Source: Isochrysis galbana (lineage: Eukaryota; Haptophyta; Isochrysidales; Isochrysidaceae). Taken from it: 64,000 nt of DNA. Positions 43,088 to 53,365 of the stretch are shown piece by piece (within the stretch, counting starts at the first letter, position 1; the number at the start of each line of letters is the position of its first letter). The notes under the pieces were generated by a model, which ran no database searches, had not been told where the DNA came from, and saw nothing but the letters and a program-made list of their open reading frames with translations. Location: positions 3,277,801-3,341,800 of the forward strand of contig CM030931.1 of the NCBI GenBank assembly GCA_018136815.1, in the 5' to 3' direction. The position numbers and the translations under genes were made by a program.

Positions 43088-43654
43088 ATGGCCTCCTCTT
43101 CTGTGAAGCGTCCTATGGAACCAGACGAAGAGCCCCGTCAAGTGTCACCTCACTTGTCTGGACGTCGCAACGGGAAGCTTCTGTGGGAGTACTGCACTAC
43201 GAATCAATTCCCACCTATAGAGGACTTGGGTGAGGACATCGACTTCATGTATGTAGATGATTACCATCAGACCACTTCACTGATGGAGGCATCCTCTCGC
43301 GGGCATTTCTGGTGCGTGAAGAACACCTTGGAGTTGTTCAAGGATGGACAGAAGAGTGCATCTGCATTGGTAACATTTGTCAACCAGGTTGGAGCTTCCC
43401 AAAAGCAGACCGCCCTCATCATGGCTGCCAAGCGAGGGCATGCTCATATTGTGGTTGAACTCCTCAATGCTGGTGCCATGATTGAGGCTGTGGATGATGA
43501 TGGATACACTCCTCTACTTCATGCCTGTAAGATGAATCACATAGAAGTGGCCGAAGTGCTCCTTGCGAATGGTGCTCACATCAGCAACAACGACATCCTT
43601 CAGATGACCAACGATGACACAATGATCGATCTACTGACGCGTGCGGGGGCTTGA
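43088..43654 (+). CDS. Ankyrin-repeat protein
   Basis: 188 aa from MASSSVKRPMEPDEEP; upstream in-frame codons are a CT/CCC-rich repeat and were excluded. Ankyrin units: TSLMEASSRGHFWCVKNTLE, then KQTALIMAAKRGHAHIVVEL followed by LNAGAMIEAVDDDGYTPLLH, ACKMNHIEVAEVLLANGA, and a terminal half unit. These match the 'G.TpLh.A...gh..vv..Ll..Ga' consensus. It lacks other domains and is likely a binding module. The N-terminus (WEYCTTNQFPPIEDLGED) is acidic. Its last 24 nt overlap the end of the poly-acidic gene on the opposite strand. Confidence 0.75.
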   Translation: MASSSVKRPMEPDEEPRQVSPHLSGRRNGKLLWEYCTTNQFPPIEDLGEDIDFMYVDDYHQTTSLMEASSRGHFWCVKNTLELFKDGQKSASALVTFVNQVGASQKQTALIMAAKRGHAHIVVELLNAGAMIEAVDDDGYTPLLHACKMNHIEVAEVLLANGAHISNNDILQMTNDDTMIDLLTRAGA

Positions 43655-44492
43655 GAGGACCTCCCCAAACTTGGGTACCACCAAGTGTTTCCCTCTACCG
43701 GAGAGGATGGCCGAGTCCATTGAAGCATGTTGTGCCTTTTCCCCTTGACCTCCAGCCAGAAAGCATTTGCACGCTAGTTCATCACGATCAGTGTCCGTGT
43801 CATGGCACCAAGGCCAAAGTGCTGCGGGTGGCTGGAGATAGTCCTCATTGGTCTCCATGTGTTTGCTGGCGTCTTCCTCATCATCGTCATTGTCTTTATC
43901 ATCGTCATTTTCATCGTCATTTTCATCGTCGTCTTCATTGTCTTCTTCGTCCTCTTCGTCCTCCTCGTCCTCCTCGTCCTCCTCCTCGTCCTCCTCCTCG
44001 TCCTCCTCCTCTTCGTCGTCCTCTTCGTCGTCCTCCTCGTCCTCTTCGTCGTCCTCCTCGTCCTCTTCGTCGTCCTCCTCTTCGTCGTCCTCCTCGTCAT
44101 CCTCCTCCTCTTCGTCGTCCTCCTCGTCATCCTCCTCCTCCTCGTCGTCCTCCTCGTCGTCCTCCTCGTCATCCTCCTCCTCGTCGTCGTCCTCCTCTTC
44201 GTCGTCCTCCTCGTCATCCTCCTCGTCGTCCTCCTCGTCGTCCTCCTCCTCCTCTTCGTCCTCGTCTTCTTCAACGTCTTCAACGGCCTTTTCCTCAACT
44301 ATGACGCGTACATCGTCTTCATTCTCTTTGGTATTCTTCTTTGGTCGTTTGGGATTGGTATCCTCAGAAGTCGTCGGCTTGTCGTGCACTGCTGCTGGGA
44401 TCAGACTGATGGGAAGCTTCATCGTCGCTGCACGTGTGTGGTTGGAGGTGCGCCTTTCTGTGCGAAACACACAAAATCTGAGAATCACCGAA
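43631..44492 (-). CDS. Poly-Asp/Glu protein
   Basis: The open frame runs from 44527; I favour the ATG at 44419 or upstream (MKLPISLIPAAVHDKPTTSE), but the start is unresolved. A short basic segment (NPKRPKKNTKEN, nuclear-signal-like) precedes about 140 residues of almost pure Asp/Glu (44290-43870). A normal-composition C-terminus follows (SKHMETNEDYLQ to LSSPRTRQ). Acidic tracts occur in histone chaperones and nucleolar proteins. The tract is also an imperfect trinucleotide repeat, so the frame may be fortuitous. The opposite strand reads poly-Ser, which I rejected. Confidence 0.4.
43870..44290. repeat. Imperfect trinucleotide repeat (TCN/GAN), about 420 bp
   Basis: TCC/TCG/TCT/TCA triplets on the plus strand keep one phase throughout. 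On the minus strand every triplet is GAN, so Asp or Glu. Confidence 0.9.
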
Positions 44493-44528
44493 CGTAGTGC
44501 GCATTTTGAGATCAAATTGAAGCGCACA

Positions 44529-45710
44529 CGTACGCACTTTCGGAGACGCGAGGCATGATGCTCAGTTCCATGCTGCAGAGTGTGATACGCGCCATTTCAG
44601 CTGTGGTCTGAATCAGTTCCAACTCACGAGGCCAACTGACACGACGCTTTCGTATAGATACAAATGCCTCAATGGTATTGACAGTCCAGCAAACATAGTG
44701 CAATCCACGCCAAGTGATATCAGGGCGGATGGTAGCGTGATATACTTGGACAAGCACGATGTCGATTGTGGTACAAACGGATAAAGGTACCCAGCTTTCT
44801 AGGACCAGTCCTAGAAACTAGGACGGACTTTGCTAGGTGAGAGCATGAGCATACCATGTTATTTTGTCCCAAACCTTGGCTATTGAGTTACCACATGCAT
44901 ATGTCCTCATTAAATGTTCCAGGTGTACCTAGGCACCATTCCCTCAGCAACACCAAGTTTTGTGACGCGTTTACGGGTCACCTGGTCGGAATTGCTGCTT
45001 GTCCTAGAAACGGGAGAAATGGCTGATACCACCCAATGGGGAGCTCTTCTACCCATGGTCCCCAGGAGATGAAATGTTGCTTTGACTGCCCTCTTTGAGA
45101 CCTTCAGTGACCACCAAGCTTGATTTTGTCATCTAAGTGTCCAATCCGCTAGCCTACTGCTCCAAAAGGTCTAAAATAAAACTCCTCTGGTGCGAGCGGA
45201 CGCCCGAGTGCAGCACCGCATGATGAATGTGGTAGCAAAAGTAAGCAAAGACAAGCTCCGCAGAGTTGGTCATGGGGAGAGCTAAGGTTGAATGGGATGT
45301 GGAGATGGTTTGCTTCAGGTGATGGGATGTCTCATAAGCTCACCATAGGCTATAATGGAGGCATGATCGGCAGAGTCCTAGAAATCCAAGAATTTTCTAG
45401 GACGTGGTCCTAGTTTCTAGGACGGAATTTTTTGTCCGCAAAGCCAATCGCCAAATTCAAACTGAATAGACCTTCACCAGACATGCTATCGTATGATTAC
45501 ACGTGCAATTCCATGGAGGCCGCTGGTACATGTCGTGACGTGACGACGGAGTGGAATAACGAAACCTGGCATAACACTAACCTTGACAAGCACAACGTTG
45601 AATGCGAACAGGACGAAGTCATCACGCAATTCCGACTGAACCGACGAAGCAGCACCCAGGACAAGCTGAGGTACATGTACAGGTGCTGCAGAATGAGCTC
45701 GTCACAATGA
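44529..45710 (+). pseudogene. Gene for a repetitive Cys/Tyr-rich protein, split by a MITE
   Basis: 44529-44777 encodes VRTFGDARHDAQFHAAECDT, then CGLNQFQLTRPTDTTLSYRY and YLDKHDVDCG. 45436-45710 encodes PIAKFKLNRPSPDMLSYDYT, LDKHNVECEQDEVITQFRLN and RYMYRCC, then a stop. Both sides carry the same repeating unit: 'I..F.LxR.....LxYxYxC ... DKHxVxC'. Deleting the MITE and one target copy rejoins the frame as DVDCGT-KPIAKF. So the gene was intact before insertion. The family is unknown to me; the unit is ~60 residues with one conserved Cys per half. The 5' part (before a stop at about 44518) is missing or in upstream exons. Confidence 0.6.
44778..45434 (+). mobile_element. MITE-like DNA transposon inserted in a coding sequence
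   Basis: 657 bp from CGGATAAAGGTACCCAGC to GACGGAATTTTTTG. Both ends carry short palindromes of the type TCCTAGAAACTAGGAC. The interior aligns with the inverted copy at 58320-58983 (for example GAGATGAAATG, then GACCTTCAGTG and ACCAAGCTTG). Flanks GTACAAA and CCGCAAA share CAAA and are compatible with a decayed 7-bp duplication. No transposase ORF is present. Confidence 0.75.
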
Positions 45711-45959
45711 CACCCCAGCAACTCCATTCACGTCTCAGGTGACAACGGAAGCATGGTGGCCTCCATCAGTGCCTCCGTTGATTCTTTGGACTTGCTCGCA
45801 CTTCGCACGCCCCCGTTGCTCGGAGTCCTCGTCCAATTCGAATGGATGTCGACCCGTGTCCTACAGGAAGTCGGGGCCCACGCTCCGCACACTCTCTAAC
45901 GCTCAGCAACGTTTGTTTGGGATCCGCTCACATCCCTCTGCCTCGTCGCTGACGACGTC

Positions 45960-46110
45960 GACCGGGTGATGGCGATTGAACGCGTTCCACGTGTAGGCTG
46001 ATGGTGATTGAACGCTTTTCCATGCGGTGGGGGTGATGGTGATTGAACGCGTTCCACGTGTAGGCTGATGGTGATTGAACGCTTTTCCATGCGGTAGGTG
46101 ATGGTGATTG
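45960..46110. repeat. Minisatellite of ~32-35 bp units
   Basis: TGATGGTGATTGAACGC followed alternately by GTTCCACGTGTAGGC or TTTTCCATGCGG, about four units. Confidence 0.85.
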
Positions 46111-46179
46111 AGCGCTTCTCGCCTCCCCATCGCCAAAGACCAAAGAGGCGAAACCCTGATTCTGCTTCTCCCAATCGTT

Positions 46180-46706
46180 GCCATTCCCGAGAAAGGTACT
46201 AGCTTACCTGCTTTGAGGCTGAAACGTGCTCAAGCGTCAAAGATCAAAGACATAGGACATCAACAATTCTTCGCCTAAGTCGGCGGCATCTAAACCTGTA
46301 ACCTGCTGTCACCTGTAACTGTAGTAACTGTAACTTTCATTCATACGTCAGCCTGGTTCCTGGTTGAATGCAGTGGAGACTATTACGCTATTATCAAGCA
46401 AGTGACATGAAGCATGAAGTCAGAGAATAGGACATGCAGGGTACGTAAATCCAAGATGTTGGATTGCTTCGGGCGCGAGATTGCCGCGAAACTTTAGAAT
46501 TTGAATTTGTTCTTCTCGAGCGCCTTGGTCACATCAATCATCAATCATCAATCATCATCACGTAGGCACAGCATGACAACATACAAGCGCACCCTCATTA
46601 CTGGAGATCATACACACGCGCGCGCGCGCGCGCACACACACACGTGACACGCGCGCGCGGGTGCGACTCAATTCCAATTCGCTAGTGCTATGTTTACATT
46701 CGAGTA
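46180..46706. other. Spacer, no gene seen
   Basis: AT-richer DNA with (CATCAAT)n near 46530 and GC/CA alternation at 46614-46660. No gene recognised. Confidence 0.4.
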
Positions 46707-47007
46707 GCATTATTGTAAACGAAAAAAAAACTTCTTAATATTCTCACCGCGCGCGCGACTCTGCTACCTTCTATTGACGGCCGCGCCCGCACCCCTTATC
46801 TCCCCCTCTCACTCGCCTTGCGGCTCGTCCCCTCGTGCTCTACTTAGGGGCTCAGTGTTCGGGGTTTCCAGTGGCAGGCGGCGTGCACCGATCCCCGATG
46901 GTCGACTCCTCGGCCTTCCCTCGCGCCATCGGGCGGACGGCTTCTTTTGGGATTCCTGTGGCTGTTGTCGCGTTGAGTGCCTGGTTTGGGGCATTATTGT
47001 AAACGAA
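46707..47007 (-). mobile_element. Short retroelement (267 bp) with 17-bp duplication
   Basis: GCATTATTGTAAACGAA occurs at 46707-46723 and 46991-47007, bracketing 46724-46990. On the minus strand the insert ends GCGCGCGCGGTGAGAATATTAAGAAG plus a T run, the same tail as at 2565-2588, 50930-50960 and 58194-58240. The 5' part is unrelated to the hairpin head, so it is a 5'-truncated copy or a SINE-like unit using the shared tail. Confidence 0.88.
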
Positions 47008-47924
47008 TCATGGCTCAACTTTAGGGTTTAGTTGTGTCCCATAGTCATACGCCATACTCGACGGAACGCCACCTTCCTTGTTCCTTGTCCTTGTCGTTGT
47101 CGCGTGAGAGCGATGCTGCGAAACTGCGAAATCGACAACGACAACCTCATCGGTCATCGGCAACGTCAACGTCAACGGTGGATTGTGGATTCAAACGAAA
47201 TCTGAAAACCCAAATCACCATGAAACATATCTCACTTACACTAACTTACTTATAATGAACATCAACAACACTAGTCCTAGTCATCACGTCATCGCATCCG
47301 CATACATATTAGTAGTATATAGTAGTAGTATATACTACGTAGTAGTATATATGTACTGTACAAAGAGCATGACTTTGGATGCGAGATGCGACAACGGTGG
47401 GGTGGGGGTCTGGGGGCAGGAGCTTTTAGAGAAAGGGGGGGGGGGGGGAACAAGGATAAGGAGACCCGAGAGCGTGTCACGCGAAGGACCGCAGGGGCAA
47501 GGAGCGGGGGACAGGTAAAGAACCGTGCCCCTGAGCAAGATTCTCCCTCTCGTCTCCTCCGTGCCTTCTCCTCCCTCCTCCCCCCCCCCCCCTCTCCCCC
47601 CCCCTCTCCCCCCCGCCCCCGCCGCAGGAGGAGGAGGAAGGGAGTGAGGAGACGAAAACAAAAGCCCCCCCCCCCCCCCGCCGTTTAGTAAGGAGAAGGA
47701 GGAAGGGAAAGGTCTGCTCCCCCATCGGCTGCGTCCGACTTGCGCTCCGGGCATTGAGAGCAACAAGGCAAAGAGGACGAGGAAGGTGAAGAGGAAGAGG
47801 AAGGAGGGGCTTGCATCGCGCTATACCAGAGCAAAGGTAACAGAGGTGGCAGAAGGGCAAGGGGCGAGAAGGAGGAGGGAGAAAGGGTCTGCCTGTAGGC
47901 ACCTCTCGCAACTGGAAACACTCG
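47008..47924. other. Spacer with G- and C-tracts, Myb promoter region
   Basis: Poly-G (47436-47448), poly-C (47578-47612, 47666-47680) and a GAGGAAG-rich leader up to the Myb start. No gene recognised. Confidence 0.45.
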
Positions 47925-49265
47925 ATGGTGGTCGGCGTACGGCAGCGCACGCTCTCTGTCGACATGGGCACACAGCTCGCGGCGTGCAAGCGCACAGCGA
48001 GCGGTCACTGGCCGGCCGCTGCCGATATGCGAACGATACTGTCTGACTTCCTCGGTGGACCGTCGGCGCCGGGCGGCCGCAAGACTTCGGATAGGGACGG
48101 CGACTCGCGCTCACAGGCCTCTGAGTCCTCCACCGCCGACACATGCCCGGAGGTCAACGACGGGCTCCGGAGTGCTCCTGAAGCGCAGAAACTATTCGGT
48201 TCTCTCTTCAACTCCGCAGCGCTCGAGGACGTCGACGACGGGTCGGCGGTCGCGCGGCCGAGTTTCGGCGTAGCGCGCCCGGGATCTTCTGTGGTAGTCG
48301 AGAAGCGTGAGAAGAAGGAGGTCGACGCGTGGACGGCCGAGGAGGACATGCTCATCCTCAAGCTTGTCGAGATGCACGGTAAGCGCTGGTCCAAGATCGC
48401 CGCTTCGCTTCCCGGCCGATCAGACAACGGTGTGCGCAACAGGTGGAATCGCATCGAGCGTGCCAACGCCATGCGAGAGGCAAAGGGCTCGGACGCCGGA
48501 GGCTACCGCTGCCGCCGATGCGGGCTCCCCAAGCGCGGCCACACGTGCGCGGCGCTCACGACGGGCGTGCGCGCCGAAGACATAGCGGCGCGCAGCCTTG
48601 AGATCAGCCGCATCTCCTCGCAGCTCGCCAAGGGCGTCAAGAAGCCGAACATGCAGAGCAAGTCGAAGCTCTTCAAGGCCGCGGGCAACGTGCTGATCGC
48701 GGTCGATCGGATGGAGCGCCCGAGCATGAGCGCGCTCGACTTCCTGAGATCGGCGCCCGCGCCGAGCACCGCCAAGCCGCGATCCGACGACGGTGGCGTC
48801 ACCCAGCACGGCATCGCATTTGAGGACGCCGTGCAAGCGACGCGCCGCCACTCATCCATGAGCAGCCCTAGCCCGGTCCCTGAGCGTCCGCTGCCCGACC
48901 GGCACACCGGTCTCTCCGGAACTTTTGGTCAGACGAGCCTCAGTGGGACGGACGACGCGGGGCCCAAGGCACCGCTTGACAGCGACGGAGTCGACTTGAG
49001 CGAGGACAACTTCAGCGAGTTCCTAATGGAGCTACACCAGTCGATTGGCGAGTCAGCGGTCGATGACGACGTCCTACGGCCAGCTCACCTCCCGATGCTT
49101 ACCTTAGAGCCGCACTCCAACGCAGGCGCGCCGCCCGCGCTAAGCGGGTCGACCGCCAGCTTCAGCAAGGTCGACTATTTGCCGACCACGGACGAGCTAC
49201 CAGACACGGCGCTCGTGGCCGAGGCCGACTTCCTCGACTGTATGTTCTGGACGGAGGTCAACTGA
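47925..49265 (+). CDS. Single-repeat Myb/SANT transcription factor with zinc knuckle
   Basis: 446 aa, one exon. A Myb repeat at about residues 133-178 reads DAWTAEEDMLILKLVEMHGK, then RWSKIAASLPGRSDNGVRNR and WNRI, with the three spaced Trp and the DNA-recognition helix. About 15 residues later YRCRRCGLPKRGHTC forms a C-x2-C...H-x-C zinc-knuckle-like motif. I recall this combination from algal and stramenopile Myb proteins. The remainder is Ser/Asp/Pro-rich and acidic near the C-terminus (DLSEDNFSEFLMELHQ, DFLDCMFWTEVN), which could be an activation domain. A nuclear DNA-binding regulator; targets unknown. The first ATG is used; Met14 and Met35 are also possible. Confidence 0.85.
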   Translation: MVVGVRQRTLSVDMGTQLAACKRTASGHWPAAADMRTILSDFLGGPSAPGGRKTSDRDGDSRSQASESSTADTCPEVNDGLRSAPEAQKLFGSLFNSAALEDVDDGSAVARPSFGVARPGSSVVVEKREKKEVDAWTAEEDMLILKLVEMHGKRWSKIAASLPGRSDNGVRNRWNRIERANAMREAKGSDAGGYRCRRCGLPKRGHTCAALTTGVRAEDIAARSLEISRISSQLAKGVKKPNMQSKSKLFKAAGNVLIAVDRMERPSMSALDFLRSAPAPSTAKPRSDDGGVTQHGIAFEDAVQATRRHSSMSSPSPVPERPLPDRHTGLSGTFGQTSLSGTDDAGPKAPLDSDGVDLSEDNFSEFLMELHQSIGESAVDDDVLRPAHLPMLTLEPHSNAGAPPALSGSTASFSKVDYLPTTDELPDTALVAEADFLDCMFWTEVN

Positions 49266-50309
49266 TGGTCTTGGAGCCAACCGTTTTCAGGATAGCGCAT
49301 ATCCCCATGATTGGTTGACCTGCATGCCCGTGGGGTGCGTCACGGGCGACCTTTACTCCGCTTCGACCTGCCCGCGCGCGCCTCGAACATATACGCATGT
49401 TACGCGTGCGTATCGCCCGTGGTTGTCGCTCGCGATGCGGAGTCCAGCCATCAGCAGAGCCGCCGCAACCGAGGCTCCTTGCCAGCCGTATTTGGCGCTG
49501 CTGCAGGACTGCTCCCGGCGCGGCCTGGGACGAGCCGCCGCAGCTTTGGGAGATGTTGTCATGCTGCGCCTACATGGGTTTTGCTTGCGGCCACCACCAT
49601 CCTTGTGAATTTTCGTGTTTGCGTGCGCACCGCGCCAATCGCATGTCGCCGCGGCAAGTGATGTTGCATGCGTGCCCCATCGTCCACCCATCCTGAGCGA
49701 GGATGAGAGCGAGCCTCTCTCCGTGCATTGTTGCTCCTCCCGTGTTTTGCGGTCTACGTGGCTGCCCTCTCCCTCTCTCACCTCCCTCGTCTCCTGTGTA
49801 AACTAGCAGCCACGTGCACGCAGCCCCCCCCCCCCGAGCTAGCGCATTCTTGCCCGAGAGCACCAATCAATTGTCCATCCCCACACTCGAACGCTGTCTT
49901 TCCTGGCTGCTTCGTCCTACGGACATATGTTTTGTGGGTGCTATGCCCGGCTTTCCCGGCCCGCATCCTATTCCCCCGCTGTGTGGCGCGTGGCGTGTGC
50001 GGCGCTTGAATGATCTATGCTTGCATGAACCGTGGCGCCTCACGCACTACGCACCTACTGCCGCCGATCCGCCGATTCTTTCTCACGCAAGGCGCAAGGC
50101 AAGCCGGTCGTATTGGCGATAGCTGACGCAGATGGTATCCATTCCTCGTGCGCGCACTTTGTGCATAGCGGAATCAATTGTTTGAGCTATCTTTGCAAAC
50201 CTAAGCCTAACCCCATTTCCCCCTTAGCTGGTGCAGTAAGCCAGCACCGCGTGCGCGCTGGCAATGCGGCGCGCAAAAACAACTGACGGCTGGGCACTGA
50301 GCCAAGGAG
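49266..50309. other. Intergenic, no gene seen
   Basis: Moderate GC, C10 run at 49825-49834. Small frames only, without domains. Confidence 0.4.
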
Positions 50310-50334
50310 CAACTTCTTGTGGTAGTGTTAACTC

Positions 50335-50966
50335 AGCTTCAACCTACTTTTATAAGTGGGGGTCAATGGGGGCCTCGCGCCCCCCTCTCTCCATCGCGGT
50401 AGGTCCGTCTAAGACGATCTTAAGGACGATCTTTGCGAGATACCACCTATCTATTAGTAACGGCGAAGGTCGGTTTCTTCCAGAGGCTGAAAAACAAAGA
50501 GAGAACATGGGCCTGCGCACGCCCCGAGTAACAAACATATTAAGAAAATGATAAGCCCTCTTTACACGGTGGGCAAAGACTTCAACCTAGGAACATCGGA
50601 AGACCTCTTGCAGGCGGCGAGAGGTATGGACATACGAAACATCACTTAAGGGCAGCTGACCCTCTCTAGTAGGAACCACAGCGGATAGCATGAAAGATCT
50701 TATGAGACATAAGAGATGGAGAGGCAAGCCAAGTCCGAGCGAAGGAGAAGCCACAGTCTTTCGCCCCCTTCTCTCTTCTCTCCAACTCCTGGCCGAAGCA
50801 GCGCGCGCGGCCTCCCCGGAACCAGCTTCTCCGCTAAAGAGGGAATTGGGAAAGGGGGAGGGGGTTGTTAGTTAGTGTTAAGGTTGGGTAGTAGGGAGGT
50901 CCATAAGCACACTGCCTCACGCCGCACGCGTAGCGGGGAATTTCAAGAAGATTTTTCCCCCTGTCG
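50335..50966 (+). mobile_element. Chimeric retroelement: hairpin head joined to the 3' end of the ORF-bearing element
   Basis: The hairpin CCTACTTTTATAAGTGGG (50343-50360), GGTCAATGGGGG and a G/C stem-loop are followed within 60 bp by sequence homologous to the last ~75 codons and 3' UTR of the element at 58194-60801 (ENMGL, KKMISPLYTV, DLLQAARG), with frameshifts. It ends CGTAGCGGGGAATTTCAAGAAG plus T5. So most of the element body is deleted while both ends are kept. This copy also preserves the empty site of the 58320 MITE (CTCCGCTAAAGAGG at about 50828). Confidence 0.75.
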
Positions 50967-51815
50967 TAGTACTCCGCTCTCTTCCCCCTCTCCTGCGGCG
51001 CACACCATGGCGCGCGCCTGCGGCCCGCTCTTAGCTGCCTGGGGGCTGCGGGGACGCAGACGAAGAGAGGCGCCTACTCATGGGGCAGGTGAAGCTGGGA
51101 CTGGGCCCTATCTACTGTCTAGCGATAGGTGTGTAGCCCCGAATTTTCATAGTAGTATTTTTTTCTGGCCTACAACTGAATATTCATGAAACATCGTGTA
51201 GGTCAGATTGAGTGAGGCACCCGAAAACCGGGGCTCCATCAGCCTAATGCCTAAGATGGTGTTGCGGCGCAACTCGAGGATGTGCACTACTTCCTCTCAG
51301 TCTATGGAAGTCGAAATCTAGGGGCAAATGTTGACGTCCCAATCGGCGATGGGGAGGGCTTGCACTTGCTTCATAGTCTTAGGTGATGAGGCGCGGTAAT
51401 GTAGTGTGTACTGCGAGGTGAACTAACTAGGCGGGGGGCAGCGTAACGCGACGCGGGGAGCCCTCCGCCCCGAATTGCAGAAGAAAACGCGGCAGCGGTG
51501 TCGCTCCTCAAGCACTGCCGCGGGCGGAACGGAGCGCCCAAGCGCATTTAATTCAGTGCAAGATGCCCTCGCCTGAGTCGAATCCGCCTGACCTGTGAGC
51601 GGCACGAGAAGTTCTGGTGCTCGCGAATCATTTGGTGCTTGTGCACATCGAGCGAGCAACACCTTTTGGTACTCGTCAAAAGAAGTATGAATCGTGTCAT
51701 CTGCTCGAATCCTCTGCGCGCCAAACCATCTCGGTTGTGGGAAGGAATGAAATGGCCGTTCGTGATGCGCATAGATAGACCTGCCTGGGGCGGCCGGCGG
51801 CAGCGGCGCGTGCGC
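50967..51815. other. Intergenic, no gene seen
   Basis: No recognisable gene. Presumed 3' flank of the ASH-domain gene on the minus strand. Confidence 0.4.
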
Positions 51816-53195
51816 CTAGCACAGTGCGTCCCAGTTGGCTTGCATCTGCTCATCCGTCAACACCTGCCCCTTCGGCGCGCTGGACATCACCTTGTACCCG
51901 CCCCCGCGCATCGTTCCAGCCGCACCAGCCCCTTTGACCGGCGAACGCGGTGAGGATGAGGGTGAGGACAACGGCGATAAACTGCGCCGGCGGGGCGACA
52001 AGTGGTTGAGGGCGAGAAGGTCGGACGGTGCGGCGAGCGCCGCTGCTGCCCCACTGTCCTTGACACATGCGCGCGGCGCGTGCTCCTCGCCCAGGATCTC
52101 GCTCGCCGGGCCGAGCTCCTTGCCCCGCGAGTCGCACACGAGACCGTCCACTACAAAGTAGGTGCCCTGCCGAAGCGCCTTGCGCGCGGCCATTTGCGAA
52201 GCGGTGGGCGCCGCCGCTCCGCCGCTGGGCCGAGCAGTTGCCGTGTTACCGCCGCGGCTCAAGATGGATTGGTAGAAGGCGAGCTCCTCCTCGCCGGCGT
52301 ACGGTGTCGCGCTCACGGCGGGCGGAGCCGGCTGGCTGGTGCCGGACGCGCTCATCGAAGGGGCAGTGTGGCTCCAGCCCCCCACTGCCGCCCCGTCGGC
52401 GCCAATCTCGACCATCCGGCAGCGGCTAGTAGAAAGGTCACTGCGCATGCCGGCGGGCGGGCTGCGGCGCGTGGCGCCGCCCCCCTCCTCGCCCTCGAGT
52501 TCGACCACCTCGTCGTAGGGTGAGCCAAGCGGAGATGAGAGGGACGGGGGTCCCACAGCGCCCGCCGCCTCGGTCGTGCGGATACGCAGCCCCGCCGCAG
52601 CGGACGCGCGTGGTGCTGTTGGCAGCGCGCGCGGTGGGCCGGAGCGCATCAGCTCGGCGTAAAACTCGAGCTCGTCCTGCTCGCTCACGGGCGCGGCGGT
52701 GACGCACTCCACCGGGGCGGGAGGACCTCCGAGGGACATTTTGCTGAGCGCGGCGGCCTCCTCGTCCCTCCGCCGCGCTGACTCCACCTCATTCGGCAAC
52801 GGCCACTCAATGTGCTCAGTGAGCGCCGAGCGCCGCTCGCTCGGCATGCCCGCCGCCGGAGCCTCGCGTGTGCGAAGGGCGACGAGAGGGACATGGAGGA
52901 TACCCTGACTAGTGATCACACGCACTTCTGTGTGCACCTCCTCATCCTCGCCCAGCGCCTCACGCACGAGAGAAGCAGAGAGAGAGAGGCCGGCCGAGGG
53001 CGACAGCACGCCAAAGCCACCGCTGTCGAGCGAGAAGCCGGGGTGGGAGGGCGGCTCAAGACGGTAGACGAGGGGCGCGCCCGTCGTGTTTTTGAGCAGC
53101 AGCCGCCGCGGCTTCCCGCCCTCCGCGCCCGACCAGGCGCGGAAGAGCAGCGCCGCCGGCACGGCGTACAAGCCGTTGGTGGGCGGAGGCGTCAT
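51816..53195 (-). CDS. ASH/Hydin-like domain protein, probably ciliary or centrosomal
   Basis: 459 aa. Residues about 10-110 form an immunoglobulin-like ASH/MSP-type domain: LYAVPAALLFRAWSGAE, the 'kpRrLLLKNTTGAPLVYRLE' strand, FGVLSPSAGLSLSASL, and EVRVITSQGILHVPLVAL. ASH (ASPM, SPD-2, Hydin) domains occur in axonemal and centrosomal proteins. The remainder is Ala/Pro/Ser-rich and disordered, with two short acidic-aromatic repeats (DELEFYAELMRSG, EELAFYQSILSRGG) that may be binding motifs. The C-terminus MSSAPKGQVLTDEQMQANWD looks ordered. No intron needed. The exact protein cannot be named. Confidence 0.6.
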   Translation of the reverse strand: MTPPPTNGLYAVPAALLFRAWSGAEGGKPRRLLLKNTTGAPLVYRLEPPSHPGFSLDSGGFGVLSPSAGLSLSASLVREALGEDEEVHTEVRVITSQGILHVPLVALRTREAPAAGMPSERRSALTEHIEWPLPNEVESARRRDEEAAALSKMSLGGPPAPVECVTAAPVSEQDELEFYAELMRSGPPRALPTAPRASAAAGLRIRTTEAAGAVGPPSLSSPLGSPYDEVVELEGEEGGGATRRSPPAGMRSDLSTSRCRMVEIGADGAAVGGWSHTAPSMSASGTSQPAPPAVSATPYAGEEELAFYQSILSRGGNTATARPSGGAAAPTASQMAARKALRQGTYFVVDGLVCDSRGKELGPASEILGEEHAPRACVKDSGAAAALAAPSDLLALNHLSPRRRSLSPLSSPSSSPRSPVKGAGAAGTMRGGGYKVMSSAPKGQVLTDEQMQANWDALC

Positions 53196-53299
53196 GGGGG
53201 GGGGGGGGGGGGGATACCGCCAGGGTCCAGGGGGACCTCGAGAGCGGAGGGGTCGGGCGTGTGAAACGATGAAATTGATCAGGGGACGGCGAGCTCTCT

Positions 53300-53313
53300 G
53301 AGGCTCTTTGAGG

Positions 53314-53363
<50 letters not shown>

Positions 53364-53365
53364 TC
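53300..53365. repeat. (CT)n tract upstream of the ASH-protein gene
   Basis: About 55 bp of CT about 110 bp 5' of the start at 53195. A poly-G run (53197-53213) lies directly next to the ATG. Confidence 0.9.

Noticed and set aside
43848-44558. Plus-strand 236-aa poly-Ser frame and its shadow frames
   Set aside because: By-product of the TCN triplet repeat. The minus-strand frame has normal-composition ends and was preferred.
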